Source: Euborellia annulipes (Eukaryota; Arthropoda; Insecta; Dermaptera; Anisolabididae). From it: a stretch of DNA of 64,000 bases. The position numbers were made by a program, and so were the translations under genes. The first letter of the stretch is position 1. Each line of letters starts with the position of its first letter. The DNA lies in the NCBI GenBank assembly GCA_023213315.1, contig JAKCPI010025220.1, positions 1 through 64,000 on the forward strand, read 5' to 3'. The notes under the pieces were generated by a model, which was not told where the DNA came from, did no database searches, and saw only the letters and a list, made by a program, of their open reading frames with translations. Shown here one piece after another: positions 1-10,547 of this stretch.

Positions 1-135
1 ATATTTGTTTTAAAATTGGACAGGCCAAGATTCCGGTGGCCTTTTAGCCACTCGGGACCCTCCCACCATTTTCCTTTCACTAGTTGGCTCACCGTACATC
101 CTCTCGATGGTAGATCTGCCGGATTTTCTTCACCC

Positions 136-807
136 TTAATGTGTGTCCAGCTTTTTCGGGTCTGTTAGTTTTCCGAATCTCTCTTTTACCCTATTTGCAA
201 CGAAGATTGTCCAGGCTTCACTTCTTGTGATCCACGCCAGGACCGTAGTGGAATCAGTCCAACAGGTCACGTCTATTTCCCATCCTAGCGCTTTTAAGAT
301 AGAATCAATTAACCTTGCTGCAATTAGCGCGGCTAATAATTCTAATCTTGGTATCGTTAATTGCTTTCTCGGTGCCACTCGGGATTTTGCTCCTAAGAGA
401 CTAAGGCTTATGCCTTGAGCGCCCTGAACTCTTAAGAAGATTACCGTGGCATAGGCATACTGGCTTGCGTCGCAAAAGACGTGGATACTCCGCTCTCCAT
501 GCGTTCCCATCCATCTTTTTAGTTTTACTTCTGGAAGGAAGTCCCTGATTTCTCCAAGCCATTTTTTGAATTGTTGTTGGGTGTCTGTATCCACTTCATC
601 ATCCCAACTAATCCTTTTGTCCCAGATCTCTTGTAGTATCAGTTTGGGTTTAAGTGTTACTGGACATGTAAACCCAATCGGATCAAATATTTTATTTGTT
701 GTTGAAAGAATCACTCTTCTTGTTATTGGTTGAGATTGTATGTCAGACAGACCCTCCACGTTTACTACAATCTCATCAGATTCTTTGTCCCACAACAATC
801 CTAACAC
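136..807 (-). pseudogene. BEL/Pao RT C-terminal and RNase H segment, out of frame with the upstream ORF
   Basis: This 223-codon open stretch continues the retroelement polyprotein in another frame. It begins with the RT thumb/peptidase_A17-like region (TRRVILSTTNKIFDPIG, a block typical of Pao polyproteins). It then carries RNase H-like motifs: HVFCDASQYAYA, an acidic D-A-S strand, then IPRLELLAAL and CWTDSTTVLAWI with the T-D-S acidic site. It stops at 136 in a segment that the other frame continues for about 120 bases. Two frame breaks bound it, so it is a decayed part of the element and not an independent gene. Confidence 0.8.
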
Positions 808-841
808 TCTACTGATATCTTCTCTTTTTTCATTTTCGAAT

Positions 842-3592
842 TTAGAGAACGAAGACTCCCCACCCTCTCAGCTCGAAACGCGCTTCTTTCATGATGTTCG
901 TGGCTTCTGCCTTAAGAACATGGAGTTCTTCGAGGTTTCTCACACTCGTCACAGTATTATCGACGTAAAATCCTTTCATTAGTTTTTCTAAGACCCAATC
1001 CGGATATTTTTCTTTACGCTCTTCCAAGAGTTTCTTAAGGTGGTATTCGATAGTAGCTCCCAACATAAAGGGACTACACTTTAAGCCGAATACGACTCTG
1101 GCGTGTCGATATATTTTTTGTCTTTCACCTTCTTCCCAAAGGAACCTCAAGGAGTCTCTATCCTCAGGACGAACACTAATTTGCAAGAACGCCTTCTTTA
1201 TGTCGGCTAACACGCCTATTTCGTGTTCTCTGAATCGGAGTAAGATCCCCGGAATCATTTCAATTAGGTTCGGACCTTCTTCTAAGCACTGGTTTAGAGA
1301 TGGAAATCCTTTTTCCTTTGCGGATGCATCAAATACCGGCCTTATTCTCGTTGTGCTGCCTTCTTTTATGACGGCTCTATGAGGCAGATAGTGTTCTTTT
1401 AAGCTCTTCGCTGACTCAGTTTCTTCGATGATGCCTTCTTGACTCCATTCCTTGATTATTTGATCATATTCTTTATTTATGTTTAATTGTTTCAATTTCT
1501 CTTGAGTGTTCTTTAATCTTTTTTCCGCTATCAATCTATTGGTTGGGAGTGGAGAGTGATCATCTGACCAGGGTAGACTGACTTCGTATCTTCCCTCATT
1601 GTTTATTTTTAAAGTATTTAAAAAATTTAATTTTGTTCTTGCTCTTGTTTCTTCTCTGGGATTTTGCACTCCGGTTTCCCGTATGCCGATTGTCTCTAGA
1701 TCCCAGAGTTGTGATATGTCTAAATTTTTGAGCGTTGAGGTCATAGAAAGCGACGTTTCATATTCGTCTGACAATGAAGGAACTTTTCCCATCAAAGTCC
1801 ATCCAAGCTCTGTTTCTATGGCAACCATTCCACTTTTCAAAATTTCTCGACGCCCGGTAAATAATTTGCCACAAATATCGGCTCCAATTAAGAGTCCGAT
1901 AGAGTCTGTGGATTCTATTTGATCACTTAGATCACTTAACTTTATATTTTTATTCTTAAGCTCTTCTATCCATGGGCCAGGACTTACTGGATTTATCGCA
2001 TCACAAATTTTCTCTTGGTCCATAGCCTCAACTTGGCACACAAATTTTCTATGTAGGCTTTCTAACTCTAGTTCATATATGAAATGTTTTTGTGGTTGAG
2101 AATTTACTCCACCAAATAAGGAGTGAATAACAGTCTCCTCTTTCACTGGTTTGCAATTTAATTTCTTTAATAGTTGTTTGCAAACATAAGACCTTTGTGA
2201 TCCACTATCTATTAACGCTCTAACAATTAGTCCCCCATTCTGGCTCTTTATTTTTATCCTTAATGTCATAAGGAATATTTTGGGGTTTTTGCAGAAGCTC
2301 GCACAATTAGTTGTTTTTTCTTCAGACGACTCTTCCTCCTTTTTTGGAATATCTGGGCACATTAGAGGAAGGTGTTTCCTGTTACAAATAACACATTTGC
2401 ACGACAGTCTGCATTTTTGTGCAGAGTGTCCTTTGTTTAAACAGATGAAGCAACACTTCTTCTCGGACAAAATCTTTTTCTTTTCCTCGTAGGACATTTT
2501 CTGTGCTTTGAAGCACTGGTCACTTTTATGATTCGTATTGCCGCAAAATATGCATGTCTTCTTCTCATGTGGTTTCACATTTGTTGTTATCAAGGTTGAT
2601 GCTGTAGGGATGTCTTGTTTCTGTTTCTCTTTTTTGGCCTTTGCTGTTTCGTTTGTTGTTTTTAGGCCAAAACCTGATAGCGCCATTGTAATTCGTTGTT
2701 CATTTTCTACCTCTGATTTTAAAAATTTCATGAGCATTTCTAGTCTCACTTTATGTGTATCTCCCTTTGATAGAGTGCTTCTTTGCCAAGTTCTTAAAAT
2801 TTCTTCGGGCAAACAAGACTCTACCAAAGGGTAGAGAATAGGTCCACATTTCTCCGCTTCCTCCCACATATTGTTTAGAGCTCTTAAATGTGACTCCAAA
2901 CTATCATATAGTGACGATATCGTGAATTTTTCATTTGTTGTTGAATTATTTATTATAATCTTTAAAATTTCTCTAATATAAAATTCGACCAATATGTCGG
3001 TCCTTCCAAAACGAGATTTTAATGTCTCTATAGCTTCTTTATAATACTTCCCCGATCCAGGGAAACTGTCAACTATTTCTCTTGCCTTTGAACCGGGAAC
3101 AGTGGCTTGTCTCAAGTATTGATATTTATCTTCTGCAACGATTTCCTCGTCTTGATGAATTTTTTGAAATTGGCCCCAAAATCCTAACCAATCTTTTATT
3201 TCACCTCCGAATTTAACAAGTTCAAGTTTTGGAAGTTTTAAATTTATCTTTCCCTTTCTAGATTTTTGAGAAGTGTGACTCGAAGTCTCTGAATTACAAT
3301 CTTTAATACATTTTTCTAATTTTAATTTATGGAGTAGATACTTAGTTTTATAATCATCTGCGTTACTTACTTCGAGTATCAATTCATCTTCACTGCTGTT
3401 ATTTTCTAACATGAGTAGGTAAAGTTCTTCATTAAGATTTACTAATTGTCCATTTCTTTCTTCTAATAAAGTTAAATGCATCTGGAGTATGTTTGAGTCG
3501 TCTTGATCGGTTTCTAAAAGTTTCTTGATTTCATTTATCAATTTAGTAAATTGACTTCTTAGCACGGTTCTTGATTTCTTTATCTTTTCCAT
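842..3592 (-). CDS. BEL/Pao Gag-protease-reverse transcriptase ORF (916 aa, truncated by frameshift)
   Basis: Retroelement polyprotein. Visible parts: an N-terminal coiled-coil-like Gag region (residues 1-110); a DUF1759-like Gag core (about 115-300); three Cys/His clusters of the zinc-knuckle type at about 347-360 (C-x2-C-x4-H-x4-C), 380-394 and 398-412; a retroviral-type aspartic protease with the catalytic D-S-G at about 462-464 (DUF1758 class); and the start of reverse transcriptase from about 745, with ADIKKAF and the YVDN box at 876-879, which is the Pao-clade form of YxDD. The frame ends soon after FELRGWG, where the family normally continues, so the ORF is cut by a frameshift near 842-850. 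The start is the ATG 97 bases inside the LTR edge. It is a mobile-element gene, not a host gene. Confidence 0.85.
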   Translation of the reverse strand: MEKIKKSRTVLRSQFTKLINEIKKLLETDQDDSNILQMHLTLLEERNGQLVNLNEELYLLMLENNSSEDELILEVSNADDYKTKYLLHKLKLEKCIKDCNSETSSHTSQKSRKGKINLKLPKLELVKFGGEIKDWLGFWGQFQKIHQDEEIVAEDKYQYLRQATVPGSKAREIVDSFPGSGKYYKEAIETLKSRFGRTDILVEFYIREILKIIINNSTTNEKFTISSLYDSLESHLRALNNMWEEAEKCGPILYPLVESCLPEEILRTWQRSTLSKGDTHKVRLEMLMKFLKSEVENEQRITMALSGFGLKTTNETAKAKKEKQKQDIPTASTLITTNVKPHEKKTCIFCGNTNHKSDQCFKAQKMSYEEKKKILSEKKCCFICLNKGHSAQKCRLSCKCVICNRKHLPLMCPDIPKKEEESSEEKTTNCASFCKNPKIFLMTLRIKIKSQNGGLIVRALIDSGSQRSYVCKQLLKKLNCKPVKEETVIHSLFGGVNSQPQKHFIYELELESLHRKFVCQVEAMDQEKICDAINPVSPGPWIEELKNKNIKLSDLSDQIESTDSIGLLIGADICGKLFTGRREILKSGMVAIETELGWTLMGKVPSLSDEYETSLSMTSTLKNLDISQLWDLETIGIRETGVQNPREETRARTKLNFLNTLKINNEGRYEVSLPWSDDHSPLPTNRLIAEKRLKNTQEKLKQLNINKEYDQIIKEWSQEGIIEETESAKSLKEHYLPHRAVIKEGSTTRIRPVFDASAKEKGFPSLNQCLEEGPNLIEMIPGILLRFREHEIGVLADIKKAFLQISVRPEDRDSLRFLWEEGERQKIYRHARVVFGLKCSPFMLGATIEYHLKKLLEERKEKYPDWVLEKLMKGFYVDNTVTSVRNLEELHVLKAEATNIMKEARFELRGWGVFVL

Positions 3593-3678
3593 TTTTTCTC
3601 AATTTATTCTTTTTTAAATGCACTGATCAATTGATACTATTCACTATTTTATTAATATGCAGTCTTTGTTATGTCACC

Positions 3679-3686
3679 GGTCGCCA
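3679..3686 (-). other. Probable tRNA primer-binding site of the retrotransposon
   Basis: On the minus strand the LTR end is followed two bases later by TGGCGACC, the complement of a tRNA 3' end with CCA. Position and sequence fit the minus-strand priming site of LTR elements. Which tRNA is used was not determined. Confidence 0.55.
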
Positions 3687-3688
3687 AA

Positions 3689-4000
3689 TGTTACGAATGG
3701 GATTCAGGAATGGGTAAGAGGTGGGGATAAATCACAATGCCCAAATAATTAAAACACAAATATAATCTCTTAACCCAACTTAAAATATACTTAGAATCCA
3801 AAATAAAGCACAATATTAAATGATTTTAGAACGATTAATTAACATAAATTATAAGCACGTGGAGGCTGCACACAAAGAACAAAAGATAAAGTGAAAAGGT
3901 AAGTAAATCCTTATATCTAAATTTCAAGTTCATTGTCCTTTTCAGTTCTGCCACTAGGGGCGCTCAATTTGACAGGTAAATTTGAATCTGGTTCTTGACA
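3689..4000 (-). repeat. Putative LTR of the BEL/Pao element
   Basis: About 312 bp beginning TGTTACGAAT and ending TTCTTGACA on the plus strand, so it has the TG...CA ends of an LTR. It sits just outside the primer-binding-like site and 97 bp from the Gag start. The partner LTR is outside the window, so the outer border at about 4000 is an inference from the CA dinucleotide. Confidence 0.55.
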
Positions 4001-5003
4001 TCGGGTGACCAGTCTTATTTTTTTTTAAAAGACATTTTTTATAATTTTTATCAAATTTTTTTAAAAACATTTTTTACAATTATCTTTTATGAGATAGCCT
4101 TTTTTTTAAAGATAAATTTGTAGTAAATATTTTTTATATTGATAATAGTTTTTTACTTTGAACTTAGAATCGACATCCCTAATGAAGATAAAATCTTTTC
4201 AAGAACATAAATCTACGACGTTTACGAGTGCAATGAAATTATTATATAAAGGATAAATCATTATAAACGCATCTAATCTCAAGAGCACAATCTTTCCTTC
4301 AACTCAGCTGTTAATAAATTTTGTTCAAAAGCTTCGAGTCACGTCCCAGGGGATGCCCAACTTCAATATATATAAAATTTCAACCTCAGCCAAAAAGAAG
4401 TACTTTACTGATGTACTTTTTCAGTTTTTTTTTTTTCGATTTTTTTCAAAATCCGCTCCAAAGATTTTTATTAAAATTCTAAATCAACTATTTTTTAGAT
4501 GCTCTTTAAAAAGTATATCAATGAAATTTTTCGTAGAAATCCTTTGAAGTACACTTTATGCTAATCCTCTTCAATAGCATTTCGGCACGGTTTAAGCGAT
4601 TAATTTGAGGGCTTTCACCATTGCAATCTTATTTTTTTGTAATAATTGAATGATCTGGGGCCGTTCAGAATTTTAAGTTTGGTAAATAAGTGCCACCCTA
4701 ATATATATATATACGTATAATGAATAAAATGAAAACATAATAGTTTTTTTTTAACATGAATGTGGGTATATTTTTTTATTGGTGGGCCCATCGATCCCGG
4801 GAATCGAAGTGGGCAAGTGATCAATTTTACACTTTGGTATTTTTCTTCTTCTATTCTTGTTAGAGAAATTCACGGTCATCTTGCATATATAAGGAAGTGA
4901 TCTGTAATTTATCTTAAAAATCATTTTATATTTTCTTATACAATCTAAATAAAAGCAATTAAAAATATTTCAACGTATGATTAAGAAAAACCACACTCCA
5001 AAG

Positions 5004-5349
5004 CATAGGCGCAACCAGGGGGGTTTAGGGTTTTAACCCCCCCCCCCCCAGGAGATAAAAAAATCAAAATATATATATTACAAATAGAAAAGAAAAAATA
5101 TAATCATTTCGGTTCCGCAAAAGAGGAAATGTTCCGCGGGCGGCGCATGGAAAAAATTTGGTTCCACGGGGCGGCAAAAATTTAGCGTCTCTAAAAAAAA
5201 GGTAAAATATTTTTACGGACTGGAAAAAATTTCCCCGCAAGGCAAAAAAACTTCGGTTCTGCGAAAAAAAAAATTTTCACAGAAAAATATTTGAGATCAG
5301 CCCCCCCCCCCGGAAAACCCCCCAGGAGCAAATCCTGGTTGCGCCACTG
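5004..5349. mobile_element. hAT-type MITE with poly-C/poly-G interior, 8-bp target duplication
   Basis: Ends are imperfect inverted repeats (CATAGGCGCAACCAGG and CCTGGTTGCGCCACTG). The element is flanked by the direct repeat CTCCAAAG at 4996-5003 and 5350-5357. Eight-base target duplications and CA..TG ends fit hAT-superfamily non-autonomous elements. The interior holds C runs and purine runs and no coding sequence. Confidence 0.75.
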
Positions 5350-6229
5350 CTCCAAAGTTGTTTCAAATAAATAGAACAAGAAATTGGAGAGCAAAAATTT
5401 CTTTCAACACAAATAAATTAAAATATTCGGGTATTATAATTATTACAGTAAATTTTTTGTAAAACAAAATTTTATTTGTGAATTAATATAAATTTTAATA
5501 AATTAATTTTTTTTTATTCATTTGAAAAACATACAATAATTTTTTTTTTTTAATAATTTGAATTCGTGATGGCCACATCTCTCTATTTTGGTGAAAAATA
5601 AAAAATATTTTCGCTAATCTTTATAATAATAATTATTATACATAATATGTTCAAATATAACATAGGGCCGAATTTATAAGAAAAATGGCTCTAGGTCAAT
5701 AAAATAAAAATAAAAAACATTCAGCCCTAATTATCTAGTTTATATCGATCGACTTAGAAATTTTCTGTTGGCTTCTTTCTATTATAACTCTTGCGCTCAT
5801 TTATTTTTAATTTAACATAACACTGTAAATTAATTAATTAAACAAATAGATAAAATATTTCTTTAAAAATAAATGAGTCCAAGTGACTAAATTGAAAAAA
5901 AGTCTTGCAAATATCTATTACCAGGCAGAAAATTAATTTTTTTTTAAGCTGTTGTAAAGTGAAAATTATAATTTATTTTGTGAGTGATAATAGATATTCA
6001 AGAAGACTAGTCAGTGAAAAATTTTTAAAATTATAGAAATGTTTTATTGGGTGATCATAATCAGTTATTTATAAGTTCATTTTATTTTTAAATCTTTTTG
6101 GGCATGTGAAGTTATATAGACTTTAAAGAATTAAATATTTATATTTAAGATATCACTCAGGGCCTCACATTTTGAGAGAACATGGATTGCGATTACGAGT
6201 TGCTCGAACTATATAGGGCGTCCAACAAA

Positions 6230-6500
6230 GGACTTTTTTAAAGTGAATAACTCGAAAAGATCTACTAAAGAAATTAAACAAAAGGTATATTTATTTTGAA
6301 AGCCGCAAGAATCTGCAAATGCAGAAGTTAAAAAATTTGTTACAAACGTTGTCCCAGAAGGTGTTGAACTCTCTAACAGTTTAAAGTGAAAGGAGGTTTG
6401 TGAAAAAGGAAAGTGAGTGAGGTCATGTACTTCATGAAACAACGTGTTCTAGAACTCTATTGTGACCACAGCGCTGCCTGTGACAAGGCTTGTAACTAAT
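6230..6500. repeat. Repeat family X copy
   Basis: This segment is similar to 12780-13025, 19160-19480 and, more weakly, 43600-43790. Shared words include a GTCATGTATTCCATGGAA-like block, a GCTGCCTGTGGCAAC-like block and an AACAAAAGGTATATTTATTTT-like end. No coding sequence was recognised. The family affinity is unknown. Confidence 0.45.
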
Positions 6501-6536
6501 TTCGAAACTTATTCTATTTTATAATAAAAGAATCTG

Positions 6537-6727
6537 ATTTTCGGTTTAACTGTGGTTTATTTGTAAAAGTTACAATCTTTCTGTGGCCTTGAATTGAATT
6601 CAATTGAGATTGTCACAGATGTAACAACCTTTGTAATCTTAGCTGAATTGTACCTGAAGAAGGCCACAGAATGAGTGGCCGAAACGTTGTAACTTTTACA
6701 AATAAACCACAGTTAAACCGAAAATCA
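6537..6727. repeat. Inverted-repeat element with hammerhead-like hairpin core
   Basis: Arms of about 40 bp (TTTTCGGTTTAACTGTGG and its complement) enclose about 110 bp. Near the right arm, CTGAAGA at 6654-6660 is followed by a hairpin (GGCCAC/GTGGCC) and GAAAC at 6681-6685, the same core seen at several other loci in this window. Confidence 0.6.
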
Positions 6728-7304
6728 AATTCTTTTATTAATGATAACAACTGTGAAAGCCTAAACTCCAAAATTATCTATTACATTTCTACAACTTTCA
6801 CAATAAACATACCTTTTGATTAATTCTTCTATCGAACTTTGGTTTGAATTTAAAATCAGTGGATCCTGTACAAAGACTCAATTTAGTTTTGATTCTTCTC
6901 GTCCGAAAAAGCAAAAAATATAGAATTTTTTTTATCCAGGCATATTAATTTATACCAGTTACTTACTACAATACTTTTTCTAACGACTTCGCCTCTCTTC
7001 GGGATCGGCTAATACCATTTAGTATCCAATTGATTTAAATTTTTAATCAACTGTCTAGGATTCGGTTCACACTCCTCGGTATTTAAGATTATCACAATTG
7101 ACAAGATCAATCCCCCTAAAAACCACTCGGTGGTGAGGGCATAGAAAAATGATCGTATAATTAAATTTAGTTCAGCAGTAGTAAACTAAAATAGAAAAAA
7201 TATTTGCGTTTGCCGGGGATCTCTTATATTATTTTGATTTTACTCTTGGGTTCATCTTTAAGTTACACTTCCCTCTTATTCTTATTACTACATTAGCGTG
7301 ATAA

Positions 7305-8195
7305 ACTCATTTTTTTATTTCGAAGTTGTAATAGCGAGAAAAAGTTGCGAATTATATAGACAAAAAAAAAAAAAAAAAAATTATCAAAATCCGTTGACAT
7401 CTTCCGGTAGCGCATAGGCCCTAAAATTTGACAAAATATGAAAAAAAAACTTCATTTTTGCAATTATTTTTTTAATTTTTTAATTCACATCATAATAAAA
7501 CACAATATTCTTATGTTCAGAAATAAAAAATACTGTAACTATTATAGTAAAAAAAGTATAATAAATAAATTAAAAACGTAGGCCTAAACCTCCCTAATTA
7601 ATAATAAATAAAAACTCGTAAAAATGTAACTTTTTCATTATTTTGGCAAATTTTAGGGCTTATGCGCGACAGGAAGAATTAAACTGATCTGAACCAAAAT
7701 AAAACAATGTTTTTAGGCTCTTTTTGAAAACGTTACAAACTATTACATTAAGAAAATGCCGAGACCAGAGTCACTGGTGACATTTGCAATTTGTGAATCA
7801 GTGCGTACGGATCTCGGAGAATAAGAAGTCAGATTTATGCCCCGATTAAAAAAATTTTTTTTTCCTATATCTGAAACACACTTACTTTGCCATTGGCCAA
7901 ATGGTTTTTCCGACGGCCATTTAATTAAGTTAAAGAAAAAAGACATTAAGAAAACATCTAATTCAAAAATTAAAAAAATAATCGCAAAAATGAACTTTTT
8001 CAGCTACTATTTGAAAATAACTGGATTGTACGAGTTTTTATTTTATCGTCTTGAAATTGAACGTTTTCATATTTTGTCAAAATTTAGGGCCTATGCGCGA
8101 CCGGAAGATGGGAAACCGATTTCGATTATTTTTTTTTTTGTCTATATAATTCGCAACTTTTCCTCTCGAAATAAAAAAATGAATATTTTCAGCCC
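7305..8195. repeat. Foldback element with arms of about 140 bp
   Basis: The segment 7305-7450 recurs inverted at about 8050-8190. Both arms share AAAAGTTGCGAATTATATAG and GCGCATAGGCCCTAAA. A third partial copy of the latter block lies at 7650-7675. No transposase frame is visible inside. Confidence 0.6.
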
Positions 8196-8257
8196 ACTCT
8201 ATTATACACATATAAGATATGCCCGATATGAATTTGCATTTTCTTTATACACTAGTT

Positions 8258-8443
8258 CAGTGGTTCCCAACCTTTTTTGATGTGCGGCCCAGTTTTTTGT
8301 TAAAACAAACCCTGAGGCCCAGTATATATATATAATTTTAAATAAGTATATATAATTTGTATCTTTTCTTAGACATCCGCGGCCCAGTTCCAATCAGCCT
8401 GCGGCCCACAAGTGGGCCGCGGCCCACGGGTTGGGAACCGCTG
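8258..8443. mobile_element. hAT-type MITE with perfect 8-bp target duplication
   Basis: Terminal inverted repeats CAGTGGTTCCCAACC and GGTTGGGAACCGCTG are flanked by CACTAGTT on both sides (8250-8257 and 8444-8451). The ends match the usual hAT MITE pattern. A relative lies at 38551-38718 in MSH2 intron 11. Confidence 0.85.
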
Positions 8444-9154
8444 CACTAGTTCAATTCCGGATTGTTCGATAAAATGATCACCCTTACAAAATAAATTTTA
8501 AACGATCGTATCTCATTAATTTCTTTCCAAACAAATAAAAAAACGAATTATAAACAATATTTTTTTAAGATATATATATATAAATATATATTAAAAAAAG
8601 AAATATACAATTATATATATATATAAATATATATATATATGTATATTTAAACAATCCCTAAAGGATATTAATTTATTTATTTATTTAAATATTAGGCACC
8701 ACTATAATTTTTTTTAGAGTTTCCAACTAAAATAATAAAAATGATCTATTTTTTTTTTTTTTTTGATGTTTTTATGAATTTTTTTAAAATTAAAAAATAA
8801 TATTCTTCTTTAAAATGAATAAAGATGTCAATTAAAAGAACTTGGACATGATTTTTGTATTTTTTTTTTATGAAAATTTGCTGTTTGATTATTTTTACCT
8901 AACTAGAAGAGATAGAGAAATAGAGAGAGAAAGAATTTTTTTTCCAAGTTCAAAATTTACTTTACAACAAAGTGATTTATAAAAATTTAATAAGTTTATA
9001 AACATAGCATTTGTCAAAAAAATGGAAATCTATTTTTTTTTTTTATTATATATATTAATTTTAAATATATATTAATATATATAAATAGCATAGTATATTT
9101 AATTGGTTTCAAGTTCTATTAAATATATCAATATATTTATATATCGCACCTTGT

Positions 9155-9160
9155 TTTATT
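9155..9160 (-). terminator. Polyadenylation signal of SEC24 (AATAAA on minus strand)
   Basis: The first clear AATAAA on the minus strand after the SEC24 stop codon lies about 146 bases downstream. Its use as the cleavage signal is inferred from position only. Confidence 0.45.
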
Positions 9161-9305
9161 TTATAAGTGTAGCAACTATGTTTGCTAGAGTGAATTCAAA
9201 ATTCAGTTTCTTCTCTTTTTTTTTTACCCCACAAAACTTTCAACACAATTAAAAAAAAAAAAAAAAAAAAACATAAAGGAACCAACCAAATCACTTATCT
9301 AAAAA

Positions 9306-10394
9306 TCATTTAATATTTGATTTCAGATGTTGTAAGAATTCATAATATGAAAGGGCTGATTCAGTTCTATCTTCTATTAATCGATCAATGAATTTCTTGC
9401 GTAACGGAGAAGAGTCCCTAAAAAGAAAATCATTTTAAAAAATATTCTTCTACAATTTTTAACAGGTATCTCAAATAGTTTTGTTTTTATTATTCGACCA
9501 AAAATATAGTCATTTTATTTGAAAAAAATTATAATTAAAAGAAAAAAAGTAGATAGGAAAGGAGAATGCAGCCAGGTATTGAGTCTCCACGAAATTAAAC
9601 TCTCTGTTCAGAAAAAAAAGTTATTATTTTGGGAGTTTTTAATTATAGAACATTTTGTATTAATTTTACTTTCTCTTCCTTCCATATATGTTAATATATA
9701 AAGAGATTGAATAATAGAACGTGGCTGTAGCTGATATGTTTAATGGAAAGAGGATGCAGCCAAATAATAGAGCCTCTATTCAGTAACGAACACTATTGGA
9801 ACGTTTCGGCTGGGATCTACCCTGCCATCTTTCCCAGCCGAAACGTCCCAATAAAGAGTGTTCGTTACTGAGTAGAGGCTCTATTATTTGGCTGCATCCT
9901 CTTTCCATTAAACATATATAAAGAGAGACAAAGTATTGGATTCATGTCAAAAATTCGATGTCGAGATTTTGATGGATCTTCAGGTTTTGAGGTCCCCTAA
10001 TCAAAAAAAGTGGTTTTCGCAAGATGTTCTGTCTGTCTCTGTGTGTGTTCAAATTAAAGCATGAAGTAATTGAGCTAGGAGGTTGAAATTTTATATTTAA
10101 GTAAGGGGGGGGGGCGCCATCTACAGTCATTCCTATGAAGTTAGAAAGTTTGGGTCTAATTTCATGAGAGTAGATGGCGCTGACGTCGTTGTATATAAAA
10201 AGCACGTAACAGTCCCTTAGAGGTTAGATCACTTGTTTCGGAGCAAGAGAACAGCTGCAGAATATTGGATACCAAATGGCTTAAATAGAAATGCCTGGAT
10301 CCCCAAAAGATATTATCTCATATATAACGGTTATCGTAAAGTCTTTTATGGCCTAAGTTGCCGAAAAGACTGTGTGAATGTGTTTGTGGGTGAG

Positions 10395-10433
<39 letters not shown>

Positions 10434-10507
10434 GCAGAATAAGCAGTCGAAACGTTGTACAGTATTTATATTTTTAATAAATAATTAAAATGTAATTAAA
10501 AACTCCC

Positions 10508-10547
<40 letters not shown>

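Larger units (their letters stand above)
1..4000 (-). mobile_element. BEL/Pao-type LTR retrotransposon, 5' portion, degraded
   Basis: Reading on the minus strand, a long terminal repeat (about 4000 to 3689) is followed by a primer-binding-site-like stretch, a gag-protease-reverse transcriptase frame (3592-842) and a frameshifted reverse transcriptase/RNase H continuation (807-136). The integrase and the second LTR would lie beyond position 1. The order Gag, CCHC knuckles, aspartic protease, RT, RNase H and the Pao-style RT sequence identify the superfamily. At least two frameshifts, near 840 and near 140, and a stop near position 10 make this copy non-autonomous. It lies about 5 kb downstream of the SEC24 stop codon. 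Confidence 0.88.
4001..9154. other. Intergenic AT-rich DNA with several decayed repeats, no host gene seen
   Basis: Very AT-rich sequence between the retrotransposon and the SEC24 3' end. Recognisable pieces are part of repeat family R1 (about 4326-4560), a hAT-type MITE (5004-5349), a fragment of repeat family X (about 6230-6500), a hairpin with a hammerhead-like core (6537-6727), a foldback element (7305-8195) and a second hAT-type MITE (8258-8443). The stretch 8500-9150 is TA-rich low complexity. No open frame here has a recognisable domain. Confidence 0.6.
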
